Shown: piece by piece, positions 1-8,465 of the stretch | Layout of the letters: each line of letters starts with the position of its first letter | Numbering within the stretch: position 1 is the stretch's first letter | NCBI GenBank assembly: GCA_964508715.1 | Contig: CAZDUX010000008.1 | Location: forward strand, 62,001-126,000 | Direction: 5' to 3' | Source of the DNA: JAKALX01 sp964508715 | Lineage (GTDB): Bacteria; Chloroflexota; Dehalococcoidia; Tepidiformales; Tepidiformaceae | DNA: 64,000 nucleotides | The notes under the pieces: model-generated | Database searches by the model: none | Seen by the model: only the letters and a program-made list of their open reading frames with translations | Told to the model about the DNA's origin: nothing | Program-made: the position numbers and the translations under genes

Positions 1-211
1 AGAGCGTGAACCACGCGCGTTCCCGGAAATACGCGTCTTCCCATAACGGCCGGATGTCGTCAACGCCCACGCCTGCGCGAAAAAACGACTCCCGAAGCAT
101 CCCTCCCAGCGGATAGGCGAGGAACACCAGGACAAACCCTGCGGGCGCTGCCAGCAGCCCGGCAATGGTGAGCCCATCGTGGAATCGCCGTCCCCGCGCG
201 AAGCTCACCAT
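1..211 (-). CDS. thiP: ABC transporter permease, N-terminal fragment (thiamine type, ThiP-like)
   Basis: This is the 5' part of a gene that runs off the left edge; about 70 residues are visible. The start is taken as the ATG at 209-211, four bases after the stop of the binding-protein gene, so the two are probably one transcript. The fragment has a short basic N-terminus, one hydrophobic segment (about residues 18-38, ending FLAYPLGGM), then a polar stretch with ESFFRAG. That is how the first membrane span and first outer loop of binding-protein-dependent permeases look. Its position directly after a TPP-riboswitch-controlled thiamine-binding protein makes the ThiP permease the natural reading. 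The conserved EAA loop lies outside the window, so substrate assignment rests on context. Confidence 0.75.
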   Translation of the reverse strand, partial: MVSFARGRRFHDGLTIAGLLAAPAGFVLVFLAYPLGGMLRESFFRAGVGVDDIRPLWEDAYFRERAWFTL

Positions 212-215
212 CTCT

Positions 216-1274
216 CTATTGCACGACCGCCTTCGTCCACTGATCGATCCAGTTGTCACGATTCTTGGCTATGTCATTTGGCGAGACGTTTGCCGGCGGC
301 ACATCCACCTTCGCGAACTTCGTGAACGCATCGGATACTGCGGCGTCACTGTTCACCGGGTATACCGCCATCTGCCCCGGCACATCTTCTTGCACGGCCT
401 TACTCAACAAGAAATCGATGAACTTCTCCGCCAGCTTCGAGCGCTTTGTCCCCTTCAACACCGCCGCGTACTCAATCTGTCGGAATGCCCCCTTTGGCGG
501 AATGAAGTTCGCTGTCGGGGAATCGCTGCGTGCTGGCTTTGCGGCCATCTGCTCATACACCGGGCTCGTCGCATAGCTCAGGACAATCGGCTGCCCGCCA
601 CCGTGCAGGCTGAAGTTCACGTTGTAGGCCGTCTCCCAACCATCCACGACCTTCATGTCGTTCTTTCGCATCGCCTTCCACCAGTCGAGCCACTTGTCCG
701 CCCCAAAATAGTCCACTGTCGCAATCATGAACGCCAGCCCTGTTGACGACGAAGCCGGGTTCTCCACGACCACCAGGCCCTTGTAGCTTCCGTCCGTGAG
801 ATCCTCGAGCTTCTGTGGGACTGGTGCTCCCGCCTTTTTCAACCCCTCGATATCGTAGTTGAAGTTCACATACCCGTAGTCGATCGGCGTCGCGAACTTC
901 GTGCTATCCACCTTGAGGTCATCAGGAATCTTATCCAGCAGTGGTGACTGATACTCCTGGAAAACACCCTGCTCGAGGGCCCGCGATAGGAACGTATTGT
1001 CCACCCCGAACGACACGTCTCCTTCCGGGTTGCCCTTCGTGAGGATGAGGCTCGTCAGCATCGCACCGGCATCCCCCTTTGGTACGATCTTGACCGTGGT
1101 CTTGTTCTCCTTCTCGAACTCCGAGATCAGGCTCTTCGTGAGGTTGAAAGAATCGTGCGTGATCACCACGAGTTGTGAGCCGTCCTCGCCTCCACCGTCG
1201 TCGCCGCACGCAGCAACGAGCACTGCCACCCCCGCTGCCAGGGCCAGAAACAAAATCGTCTGCCTGAACATCAT
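216..1274 (-). CDS. thiB: Thiamine ABC transporter substrate-binding lipoprotein (ThiB/TbpA-like)
   Basis: This is a predicted extracytoplasmic binding protein that captures thiamine and delivers it to the permease encoded just downstream. The 352-residue product starts with a lipoprotein signal: a hydrophobic run, lipobox LVAAC with Cys23, then an acidic/glycine linker. The rest is a periplasmic-binding-protein type 2 fold (VVITHDSF, GVDNTFLSRALEQGVF, TPIDYGYVNFNYD, GLVVVENPASSSTGLAF), typical of the thiamine-binding SfuA/TbpA group. The ATG at 1274 is preferred because a GGAAGGAA-like ribosome site sits directly upstream. Any earlier in-frame start would place coding sequence inside the riboswitch terminator. 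Expression should fall when thiamine pyrophosphate is plentiful. The next gene is the permease, four bases away. Confidence 0.88.
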   Translation of the reverse strand: MMFRQTILFLALAAGVAVLVAACGDDGGGEDGSQLVVITHDSFNLTKSLISEFEKENKTTVKIVPKGDAGAMLTSLILTKGNPEGDVSFGVDNTFLSRALEQGVFQEYQSPLLDKIPDDLKVDSTKFATPIDYGYVNFNYDIEGLKKAGAPVPQKLEDLTDGSYKGLVVVENPASSSTGLAFMIATVDYFGADKWLDWWKAMRKNDMKVVDGWETAYNVNFSLHGGGQPIVLSYATSPVYEQMAAKPARSDSPTANFIPPKGAFRQIEYAAVLKGTKRSKLAEKFIDFLLSKAVQEDVPGQMAVYPVNSDAAVSDAFTKFAKVDVPPANVSPNDIAKNRDNWIDQWTKAVVQ

Positions 1275-1325
1275 CTGTTCCTTCCGCCGCCGGGCTTCGC
1301 CGGGAGGCGCGCACCCGGCCCCATC

Positions 1326-1354
1326 AAAAAAGGAGGCCGGAAAGCCGGCCTCCT
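1326..1354 (-). terminator. Intrinsic terminator of the TPP riboswitch
   Basis: On the minus strand a perfect 10-bp GC-rich stem (arms 1345-1354 and 1331-1340, loop 1341-1344) is followed by a run of six T. It lies between the riboswitch aptamer and the thiB start codon, so it is the likely expression platform: ligand-bound RNA would terminate here. Confidence 0.88.
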
Positions 1355-1369
1355 CGTGTAGTAGCACCA

Positions 1370-1460
1370 GGATCTCCGACCGCTTTCCTACGCACGTATC
1401 AACGTGGTCAGGTTCAAGGGGTCTGATCTCAGCCCGCGAAGGGCACCCCCAGCGATCCCG
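1370..1460 (-). ncRNA. TPP (THI-box) riboswitch
   Basis: Read on the minus strand, this stretch carries the hallmark conserved blocks of the thiamine pyrophosphate aptamer: GGGTGCCC followed by GGCTGAGA, then CCCTTGAACCTGA, then GTTGATAC..GCGTAGG.AAGC. Closing P1 strands GGATC (1454-1458) and GATCC (1370-1374) are complementary. It precedes a terminator and a thiamine-binding protein gene, the classic arrangement for transcription-attenuating feedback by TPP. Confidence 0.95.
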
Positions 1461-1467
1461 AACAGCT

Positions 1468-1473
1468 ATTCTA
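1468..1473 (-). promoter_or_regulatory. Candidate -10 box of the thiamine transporter operon
   Basis: The minus strand reads TAGAAT here, about 10 nt before the first riboswitch helix, which is the expected distance for a sigma-70-type -10 element. No convincing -35 hexamer is visible at 16-18 bp. The assignment rests on position and on the match to TANNNT. Confidence 0.5.
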
Positions 1474-1609
1474 TTGTCCTCTGCACGCTACACCCCGTGT
1501 CGCCGGATTTCAACTGTTCCTATCGGCCCCAATTCGTAACTCGGCGCCCACAACTCGCTACCCCCGTGCCACTATGCGGTTGCGGGATGGCGACCGACAA
1601 TCCAGGCGA

Positions 1610-2518
1610 ATGAACCGTGTGCAGAGCCTCGGCCGTTCCATGTCTCGTTACCTGGAAACCGGCACGCCGGCCCACCTGGGCGTGCCCACCCTCACACGGC
1701 GCCGAATCGCCTTGCTCTTTGGGCTGTTTCTTACCTTCACCGAAGTGATTGTTCTCACCCGGCTCGCGTTCCTCATCGGCGCCGCCATGATCCTGTCCAC
1801 TGCCGGTCTCGCCCTCGTATTTCGAAACACCATCGTCGAGAAGCTCCGTGCCGCCGCTTCTGCCCCGACCGTCGAGGCCGCAAGAGACACCCTCTACTTC
1901 GACCCCGAGACACGCCTCCCCAACCGTCCTCATCTCATCGACGAACTCCCACGTGAGATCGCCCGCAGCCGCCGATACAACCAGCCGCTCTCGCTCGCCA
2001 TCATCCAGCTCACGCGATACCCGGACTTTCGCGCCTCGTGGGGAGCAGAGACGACAAGGCAGGCAATCCTCCACGTTGCCGATACCATCCGCCGCGTTGG
2101 CCGCGCCTCCGATTTCGCCGCCCGAATCGATGAAAGCCGCTTCGCTGTGCTCCTCACTCAGTGCACCGAGGACGACGCCAGTATCTTCGGCGATCGCCTC
2201 TCTCTCGCCGCGAGCAACCGCCCTATTCGTTCCGTGGCCCAGGTGAAGGTCCCCCTCTATGTTGGAATCGATGTCCGTGCTACCGAGTATTCAGCAGAGC
2301 GTTTCCGTGGGCCGCTCGATTTCCTCAGTGCAGCCGGTGGTGACCTTGTAGCCGAAGGCGATCCTCCCGCTCCTGTCCTCGACCGCCCCCGCAGTCTCGC
2401 TACCAATCCACAGGCCCTTCGCCGCCAGCTCATCCGCGACTACTACCCCGAGGGCCAGATCATTGACTTCGCCGATGCGTATCGTGCGCACCGCTCCAGT
2501 GCCCGCCGGGTCAGCTGA
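1610..2518 (+). CDS. Membrane protein with degenerate GGDEF domain
   Basis: The 302-residue product has two hydrophobic segments (about residues 33-50 and 53-71) forming a membrane hairpin. A GGDEF-family domain follows from about residue 95; the lead-in D-PETRLPNR is typical of diguanylate cyclases. The signature itself is ruined: where GGDEF should stand the sequence reads DESRF (residues 174-178, inside ARIDESRFAVLL), so the metal- and GTP-binding residues are absent and cyclase activity is unlikely. It may act as a receptor, scaffold or remnant. The start is uncertain; ATG 1610 is used, with in-frame ATGs also at 1574 and 1640. It is transcribed away from the riboswitch operon and converges with the SDR gene. 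Confidence 0.75.
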   Translation: MNRVQSLGRSMSRYLETGTPAHLGVPTLTRRRIALLFGLFLTFTEVIVLTRLAFLIGAAMILSTAGLALVFRNTIVEKLRAAASAPTVEAARDTLYFDPETRLPNRPHLIDELPREIARSRRYNQPLSLAIIQLTRYPDFRASWGAETTRQAILHVADTIRRVGRASDFAARIDESRFAVLLTQCTEDDASIFGDRLSLAASNRPIRSVAQVKVPLYVGIDVRATEYSAERFRGPLDFLSAAGGDLVAEGDPPAPVLDRPRSLATNPQALRRQLIRDYYPEGQIIDFADAYRAHRSSARRVS

Positions 2519-2696
2519 CCCTCGCCACGCTCTCTGTTTGATTCGACAGCTTCCGTGTGGCATGCCTGGAACGTGATTGCAGTGCCTGACCGTGCGCGGC
2601 TGCACCACCTCCATATGTATCGGGCTATCTGATCCCCTTCTGACCGTTCATAGCGAGTGACTCTGGCGATGTTCCCGAACCGGCTCCATGACAAGC

Positions 2697-2725
2697 GAGG
2701 GGGTGCGCTTCAAGCGCACCCCCTC
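2697..2725. terminator. Perfect GC-rich hairpin between convergent genes
   Basis: A 14-bp perfect inverted repeat (GAGGGGGTGCGCTT and its complement, arms 2697-2710 and 2712-2725) stands between the converging GGDEF gene and the SDR gene. Neither side has a clear T run, so it may act as a weak bidirectional terminator or as an mRNA 3'-end stabiliser for both genes. Confidence 0.65.
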
Positions 2726-2765
2726 GTGAGGAGCCAGGTTGCCCGGGAGCCTGGGAATCCGCCGG

Positions 2766-3668
2766 CTACTTTGCGTCCGCGAGGTGCGCTGCGAGCGTCT
2801 GGCCCGTCCGCCACATCGGCTCGGCGCCTTCCAGGTTCGTGATCCCGCCCCAGTTCTGCTGGATCCACTCCGCGTCCTTCAGGTCATCCATGCCTGGTTG
2901 AACGCCCTTGCTCTTCACGATGACCGCCCGGTTGAAGTTGCCGGCACCAGCTTCGATGATCATCCCGCTGTCGGTGTTCTCCTTCGAGACCATGTAGACG
3001 ACCGCCGGTGTCACCATCTCCGGCTTCAGCTTCTCAACCATCTCCTGTGGCATCACAGTCTGGGTGAGGCGCGTGCCAGCAACCGGGGCCACCGTGTTTA
3101 CCAGTACGTTGTACTTCGCCCCTTCCTGCTTCAACACGTTCATCAGGCCCAGCATGGCAGTCTTCGCAGCACCATAGTTCGCCTGGCCGAACTGCCCGTA
3201 AATACCAGACGACGACGTCGTAAGCACCACGCGCCCGTACGACTGCTGGCGAAACACCGGCCACGCTGCCCGCAGCACTGTGAACGAACCCTTGATGTGC
3301 ACGGCAAAGACCTTGTCCCAGTCATCCTCGCTCATGTTGTGGAACGCCACGTCGCGCAGGATGCCCGCGTTGCAGATGACGACGTCCAGCCGGCCCCACG
3401 TGTCGATCGCCGTCTTCACGATATTGAAGCCGCCGTCATAGCTCGCCACGCTGTCGTAGTTCGGAACCGCCTCCCCACCGGCAGCCTTGATCTCATCAAC
3501 CACTTTCTGCGCGGCAGACCGGTTCTCGCCCTGGCCGTGGGGGTCACCGCCAAGGTCATTGACAACCACTTTGGCGCCGCGTGCCGCCAGATCCAGTGCG
3601 TACGAACGACCGAGACCCGCACCAGCACCCGTTACTACCGCAACCTGCCCATCAAATCGAATACTCAT
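2766..3668 (-). CDS. Short-chain dehydrogenase, MFE-2 3-hydroxyacyl-CoA dehydrogenase type
   Basis: This is a 300-residue SDR oxidoreductase. The cofactor motif TGAGAGLG is at residues 13-20, followed by VVNDLGG after beta-2, an NNAG equivalent CNAG near residue 100, and the catalytic Ser...Tyr-x-x-x-Lys in TTSSSG...ANYGAAK. The VNDLGGDPHG.G.....A..VV.EI...GG.AV.NYDSV pattern is characteristic of the (3R)-hydroxyacyl-CoA dehydrogenase domain of peroxisomal multifunctional enzyme 2 (HSD17B4). The likely role is therefore oxidation of a 3-hydroxyacyl-CoA or a related alcohol with NAD(H). There is no hydratase or sterol-carrier domain, so it is the isolated dehydrogenase module. A purine-rich ribosome site (AAGAAGG) precedes ATG 3668. 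The exact substrate is not deducible. Confidence 0.85.
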   Translation of the reverse strand: MSIRFDGQVAVVTGAGAGLGRSYALDLAARGAKVVVNDLGGDPHGQGENRSAAQKVVDEIKAAGGEAVPNYDSVASYDGGFNIVKTAIDTWGRLDVVICNAGILRDVAFHNMSEDDWDKVFAVHIKGSFTVLRAAWPVFRQQSYGRVVLTTSSSGIYGQFGQANYGAAKTAMLGLMNVLKQEGAKYNVLVNTVAPVAGTRLTQTVMPQEMVEKLKPEMVTPAVVYMVSKENTDSGMIIEAGAGNFNRAVIVKSKGVQPGMDDLKDAEWIQQNWGGITNLEGAEPMWRTGQTLAAHLADAK

Positions 3669-3757
3669 TCCTGATTACCTTCTTCTTGTGTGTTCATTCG
3701 GGGCGAACACCTTCGATCGAATCCGAAGCACGTTCGCCATCCGTGCAATTATCGAGG

Positions 3758-5653
3758 CTACCACGTAACTGCACTGAGTTCCGCCTCGCCTGCCCGCAGA
3801 CGCGTCGCCGAATCCACCATTGCTCGGAACCATGCCTCGGTGCTCGCGACACGCCAGACAAGCGTATCCCCTCGGCCATGCTTTAGCTCATCCCGCACGT
3901 TCCGCACAGTCTCGGGATTGAAGACCTCGGTCCGTCGCTCGGCACTCCGGAGCATCTCTTCGAGCCACGGTCGCAGCGGCCCACGATTCCACTGCCTCTG
4001 CGGTGGCGAATACGCAAGCTTGTCTTTCCGATCCAGGATCTCGTCCGGCACGATCCCCCGCATCGCCTCTCGCAACACCACCTTCGTAACCGCGTTGTGC
4101 AGTAGGAGGTCGGGCGGCAAACCGAAACAGTACTCCACCAGCCGATGGTCGAGGAACGGCAGCCGCACCTCACGTGAAAACGCCATGCTGTTCCGATCGG
4201 CGTAGCGCAGGAACTCCGGCAATTGCGTGGTTGTCTGCCACCGCACCAGTTCGTTCCTCAGCCGGTCGCCGAACGGCTCATACGTCTCAACGTGCGATGG
4301 CGAGAACTCCCGGTGCAGCTCTGGTGAGACCACCGTTGACGACCGGTAGTACAACTCCGCCAGCCCATCTCGTATCCCGCCCGGCAACAGGTAGTAAGCG
4401 GCAAATAGCGTCGGATCGCGTAGCGCCCGGTACCGTCGCGCGAACGCCACCATCTCCCTGAGTACTTTGTCGAGCCGCCCGCGCCGCAACCAGTGCGCCC
4501 AATACATCCCGTGCGCCTGGTCATACCCGGCCAGGATCTCGTCTGCCCCCTGGCCATCGAGCAGCACCGTCGTATCCTGCTCCTTTGCGAGTTGCATCAC
4601 ACGCCATTGCGCAAACGGACTCGTGCTGGCTATCGGCTCCTCCTGGTGCCATTGCAGCTTCGCGAACTCCTGCGTAAACCCATCCGGGTCCACCCATACC
4701 TCGTGACAATCCGCATCCACCTGGTACGTCACCAGGTGGATGAACCGCCCCTCATCGTGCTGCCGCGAACGGAACCGCGCACTGAACGTCTTTTGGTGGA
4801 CCCAGCGTGTCGTCTTCTGCGCATCGATGGTGGCCACGATGCTCGACGAATCGAGACCACCGCTCAGGCTGCTCCCGACAGGCACATCACTTCGTAGCCG
4901 CAACCGGACCGAGTCGAACACCAACTCGCGGAACCGTTCAATTGCGGCCAGGCGGTTCCCGGGCACATCGCCCTCGGCTGCCCGCCAGTACCGTCTTGCG
5001 CTCCCCTGGCCGTCGCTATCCAGCAGCAGGTAGTGCGATGGTGGCAGGCTCTCGATGCCTTCGAAGAAGCTCTCGTGGTCCAGGTCCAGGTCACCGCGGC
5101 TCAGGTAGCGAAATACCGATTTGCGATTCGCCCGCCGCAGCTCTGGCCGGACGGCCAGGATCGCCTTCATCTCGCTCGCGAACACCACGCTCCGGCCAGT
5201 TCGTGCCACGTACATCGGCTTCTCACCGAACCGGTCGCGTGCAAGGAAGAGCTCCCGCTTCCGGCCGTCCCAGATGGCGATCGAAAACATGCCATTCAGC
5301 CGCGGCAGGCAATCGGGGCCCCACTGCCTGTACGCCCGCAGCAGCACCTCGGTGTCGCCAGTCGAGTGGAACTGGTGTCCCAGTGCCTTCAGCTCTGCCC
5401 GAAGCTCCACGTAGTTGTAGATCTCGCCGTTGAAGGTCATCGCGAGGCCTGCTGCATCGTCGAAAAACGGTTGATCCGAGGCCGCTGTCAGGTCGATGAT
5501 CGCCAGCCGCGAGTGCCCGAACGCCACGCCCTCACCGAAGTACGACCCCTCGCCGTTCGGCCCACGGTGCCGCAACGTGGCCACCATCGCATCGATGTGC
5601 CCCTGCGCAATTGGCGCCCCATCCGTCCGCAGGATCCCGCAGATACCGCACAC
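3758..5653 (-). CDS. asnB: Asparagine synthetase (glutamine-hydrolysing)
   Basis: Converts aspartate, glutamine and ATP to asparagine and glutamate in the cytoplasm. The GTG at 5653 is chosen because it places the catalytic cysteine at residue 2 (V-C-G-I-C-G-I-L); after removal of the initiator it becomes the N-terminal nucleophile of a class II glutamine amidotransferase. Other glutaminase residues are visible: R49, N75-G-E (FNGEIYN) and D100 (STGD). The synthetase domain has the ATP-pyrophosphatase loop SGGLDSS at 264-270 and later GQGADE. The 631-residue length is normal for AsnB. A much longer reading frame upstream runs into the divergent hydrolase gene and is not credible. The start lies 135 bp from that divergent gene, leaving room for promoters of both. 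Confidence 0.95.
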   Translation of the reverse strand: MCGICGILRTDGAPIAQGHIDAMVATLRHRGPNGEGSYFGEGVAFGHSRLAIIDLTAASDQPFFDDAAGLAMTFNGEIYNYVELRAELKALGHQFHSTGDTEVLLRAYRQWGPDCLPRLNGMFSIAIWDGRKRELFLARDRFGEKPMYVARTGRSVVFASEMKAILAVRPELRRANRKSVFRYLSRGDLDLDHESFFEGIESLPPSHYLLLDSDGQGSARRYWRAAEGDVPGNRLAAIERFRELVFDSVRLRLRSDVPVGSSLSGGLDSSSIVATIDAQKTTRWVHQKTFSARFRSRQHDEGRFIHLVTYQVDADCHEVWVDPDGFTQEFAKLQWHQEEPIASTSPFAQWRVMQLAKEQDTTVLLDGQGADEILAGYDQAHGMYWAHWLRRGRLDKVLREMVAFARRYRALRDPTLFAAYYLLPGGIRDGLAELYYRSSTVVSPELHREFSPSHVETYEPFGDRLRNELVRWQTTTQLPEFLRYADRNSMAFSREVRLPFLDHRLVEYCFGLPPDLLLHNAVTKVVLREAMRGIVPDEILDRKDKLAYSPPQRQWNRGPLRPWLEEMLRSAERRTEVFNPETVRNVRDELKHGRGDTLVWRVASTEAWFRAMVDSATRLRAGEAELSAVTW

Positions 5654-5788
5654 GCGATTCCGTACCCCCGCCCCGATGGTAGCAGCCGCGCCACCACATG
5701 CCACAAATTCCGGCAGGCGCCCGGGCACCTTCCCCTGCAACACGCTATTGGACGGATCCCACGCAACAATCAACAATCGGCAACTGAA

Positions 5789-6478
5789 ATGCCAGATGAT
5801 CTCGACCTCCGCATCCTCCGCGTCGCTGCCGCTCCCACTGATGACCCTGCCACGATGAACATCCTCATCGATACCACCCGCGGCGAGATCCAGGGCGTCT
5901 TTCACCCCATCGAAGGGGGAACTGCCGCCGTCGTCTGTGTTGGCGGCGCAATGGGCGGCCTCGATGGCCCCGCCGATCGTCTCTATGCTCGCCTGCCTCA
6001 ACTGCTCGCCTCCGCAAATGTCTCGGTCCTCCGCATCGACTACCGCCTCCCCAACAACTTCGAGGAATGCGTCCTCGATGCCCTCGCCGGTTGCTCACTC
6101 CTCAAGGGGATCGGTGCCACCGACGTGGTTCTCGTTGGTCACAGCTTTGGCGGCGCCGTCGTTATCAAGGCCGGTGAACTTACGCCCATCGTCCGCGCTG
6201 TCGTCAGCATGTCGACCCAGCTGCACGGTACCCGGGAAGTCGAAAACCTTGGCAAGCCGCTCCTGCTTATCCACGGAATGGCCGACAACATCCTCGACCA
6301 CGCTGCCAGCGAAGACGTCTATCGCCGCGCCCTTGAGCCCAGGCGTCTCGTCCTCCTCGCCGAGGCTGGCCACTCGCTTATCCAGGCGAAAGATGAAATC
6401 GACACCCTTCTCGCGGAATGGATCCCGGCGCGCTTTGAGGGCAGCCCGATGCAGACCGGCCGTAACGATGAGGAGTAG
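5789..6478 (+). CDS. Alpha/beta hydrolase, dienelactone-hydrolase-like
   Basis: A 229-residue cytoplasmic hydrolase. The nucleophile elbow GHSFG puts the catalytic Ser at about residue 119. An acid in HGMADN (D166) and the His in EAGHS (H195) complete the triad in the right order and spacing. The oxyanion region is the VGGAMGG stretch near residue 51. No signal peptide is present. ATG 5789 is taken as the start; ATG 5855 (MNILIDTT) is an alternative that still keeps the whole fold. It is divergent from asnB and followed 64 bp later by another serine hydrolase in the same direction. The substrate is unknown; the small size and single-domain layout suggest a small ester or lactone. Confidence 0.8.
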   Translation: MPDDLDLRILRVAAAPTDDPATMNILIDTTRGEIQGVFHPIEGGTAAVVCVGGAMGGLDGPADRLYARLPQLLASANVSVLRIDYRLPNNFEECVLDALAGCSLLKGIGATDVVLVGHSFGGAVVIKAGELTPIVRAVVSMSTQLHGTREVENLGKPLLLIHGMADNILDHAASEDVYRRALEPRRLVLLAEAGHSLIQAKDEIDTLLAEWIPARFEGSPMQTGRNDEE

Positions 6479-6542
6479 GCCCGTACCGCCCTTGCCAATC
6501 CCGGTTTAGAATGCCCGTCACTCAACCACGGAGCATCTCTAC

Positions 6543-7703
6543 ATGCCAGATATCAAGGGCACCTGCGACCCGCGGTTCGCCGCCATGTTCGACATCCTCC
6601 AGGCCAACATCGACTCAGGCGCCGATCTCGGTGCCTCGGTCGCAGTCACGCTCAATGGCGAAACCGTGGTCGATATCTGGGGTGGCTGGGCCAATCAGGA
6701 GAAGACCAGGGAATGGCAGGCCGACACCATCACCAACGTCTGGTCTACAACCAAGACGATGACCAACCTGGCCGCCCTCGTCCTCGCGAGCCGCGGCGAA
6801 CTCGATGTCTTCTCGCCGGTGAGCCGCTACTGGCCGGAGTTCGCCCAGAACGGCAAGCAGGCCATTCAGGTCCGGCACTTCCTCTCACATACCTCCGGCG
6901 TTTCAGCATGGGCGCAGCCTGTCGTCGTCGAGGACCTCTATGACTGGGAGAAGTCAACCTCGATGCTCGCTCGCCAGGAACCCTGGTGGGAACCGGGGAC
7001 CGCGTCTGGTTACCACGCTCTCAACCAGGGGCACCTCGTCGGCGAGATCATCCGGCGCATCACCGGCAAGTCCCTCGGCACCTTCTTCGCCGACGAAATA
7101 GCCACGCCCCTCGGGGCCGACTTCCATATCGGCCTCGACCCGAAGGACTTCGACAGGGTCTCAAACGTCGTTCCGCCACCCCCACTCCCTATTGATGCAG
7201 GGGCGATGGACCCGAAAAGTGTCGCGTTCAAGACCTTCACCGGCCCCGCCCCCGATGCCTCGGTTGCATGGACCTCCGCCTGGCGTCAGGCCGAAATCGG
7301 CGCCGCCAACGGGCACGGCAACGCCCGCTCCGTTGCCCGCATCCAGTCAGTCGTCGCCTGCGGTGGTGAAATCGATGGCCTCCGCCTCCTTTCGCCCGAG
7401 GCGATCGACTTGATCTTCGAGGAGCAGGCCAACGGCATTGACCTCGTACTGGGTGTCCCGGCCCGCTTCGGTATCGGTTATGGCCTGCCGAACTCCACCT
7501 TCCCGTACCTCCCCCAGGACGGGCGCATCTGCCTCTGGGGCGGCTGGGGCGGTTCGCTCATCATCGTCGATCTCGACAACCGAATGACCATCTCCTACAT
7601 GATGAACCGTATGGAGGCGGGCCTGGTGGGCGATGCTCGTGGTGAAAGCCTCATCCGGGCCGCCTATGCCGCTCTCGCCAGCGAAACGGGTCAGTCAGGC
7701 TAA
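6543..7703 (+). CDS. Beta-lactamase-fold serine hydrolase (class C/EstB-type esterase)
   Basis: A 386-residue protein of the serine beta-lactamase-like family. The SxxK motif is S68-T-T-K71 within WSTTKTMTN. The second catalytic tyrosine is most likely Y157 in SGYHALNQGH, and the third motif corresponds to the WGGWGG segment near the C-terminus in place of KTG. This combination, with a buried Tyr and a W/HGG motif, is typical of EstB-like carboxylesterases rather than true beta-lactamases. There is no signal peptide, so it should act in the cytoplasm. A GGAG site lies about 10 nt before ATG 6543. Its stop codon overlaps by four bases the stop of the convergent gene. Confidence 0.85.
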   Translation: MPDIKGTCDPRFAAMFDILQANIDSGADLGASVAVTLNGETVVDIWGGWANQEKTREWQADTITNVWSTTKTMTNLAALVLASRGELDVFSPVSRYWPEFAQNGKQAIQVRHFLSHTSGVSAWAQPVVVEDLYDWEKSTSMLARQEPWWEPGTASGYHALNQGHLVGEIIRRITGKSLGTFFADEIATPLGADFHIGLDPKDFDRVSNVVPPPPLPIDAGAMDPKSVAFKTFTGPAPDASVAWTSAWRQAEIGAANGHGNARSVARIQSVVACGGEIDGLRLLSPEAIDLIFEEQANGIDLVLGVPARFGIGYGLPNSTFPYLPQDGRICLWGGWGGSLIIVDLDNRMTISYMMNRMEAGLVGDARGESLIRAAYAALASETGQSG

Positions 7704-8332
7704 CGCGAGATCTGGGCCATGATGTCGGCCCCGCCGCCTGCCGGCATCGCGACCTCCACAATTCGCTCGTCCACGTCGTCGTATTCCAATCGAAGCGCGC
7801 GCGATACCATCGCGTGCAACCGGTACGTCCCGATCGCGTAAGTCAACTCGAGGATTCCCACGTCGTCCATGTGCTGGCGAAGGGCCTCGAATGTTCCGTT
7901 CTGCACCCGCCCGTCGGCAAGGATGAGTTCATCTGTGTACGCCAGGATCGCCCGGTCCTGGGCATCGAAGACATCCGACACCGCCCATGCCGGGATCGCT
8001 GCGATCTTCTCTTCTGGCACCTTCGCCGCCCGTGCAGCCTTGCAGTGTTGCGAGAACACGAACTGGCTGCCTCCTGCGAACCCCGACCGCATCAACGCCA
8101 GCTCTCGCTGGTACGGTGTCATCTGCCTCGCCTTGCCCGAAAGAAGGGCGAAACCCGCCTGTGCATGCTCGAGCACATCAGGCGACAGCGCGAATACCGT
8201 CCACCAGTTACCGGGCGTGCCTGTCGCCGTTCCCGGCTCAGCAACCGGGTCTCGGTCGCCGAATAGCCGCTGGTACACCCGCTGCACATCCGGTGTTGCC
8301 TCCGCCTTCGAGACCTGCTTCAGTCGTGGCAT
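7700..8332 (-). CDS. Carboxymuconolactone decarboxylase / AhpD-like family protein
   Basis: A 210-residue all-alpha protein. The conserved family helix is seen around residues 75-105 (QRELALMRSGFAGGSQFVFSQH, then A..A.V). The redox CxxC of true AhpD is missing and the His of the SQH segment is kept, so it resembles the decarboxylase-type branch rather than the alkylhydroperoxidase-type branch. The actual reaction is unknown; many such proteins are carboxymuconolactone-decarboxylase-like without proven activity. ATG 8332 is selected because GGAGGACAAGGGAG lies just upstream, although the reading frame stays open further. The 3' end meets the esterase gene tail to tail with a 4-nt overlap (CTAA read from both strands). 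Confidence 0.8.
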   Translation of the reverse strand: MPRLKQVSKAEATPDVQRVYQRLFGDRDPVAEPGTATGTPGNWWTVFALSPDVLEHAQAGFALLSGKARQMTPYQRELALMRSGFAGGSQFVFSQHCKAARAAKVPEEKIAAIPAWAVSDVFDAQDRAILAYTDELILADGRVQNGTFEALRQHMDDVGILELTYAIGTYRLHAMVSRALRLEYDDVDERIVEVAMPAGGGADIMAQISR

Positions 8333-8465
8333 CTCCCTTGTCCTCCTGCTCGCGAGTGAGCGGAAACGATACGCCGCCCGCCTCTGCTTGCAACCATGCA
8401 GTGTTGCCCTCTCGCTACAACACTCACAGGAAACTCCAAGCTTTCTCAGCCATACTGAACCCACC

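Noticed and set aside
5654..6001. N-terminal extension of asparagine synthetase by 116 codons
   Set aside because: It would bury the catalytic Cys2 and overlap the divergent hydrolase gene.
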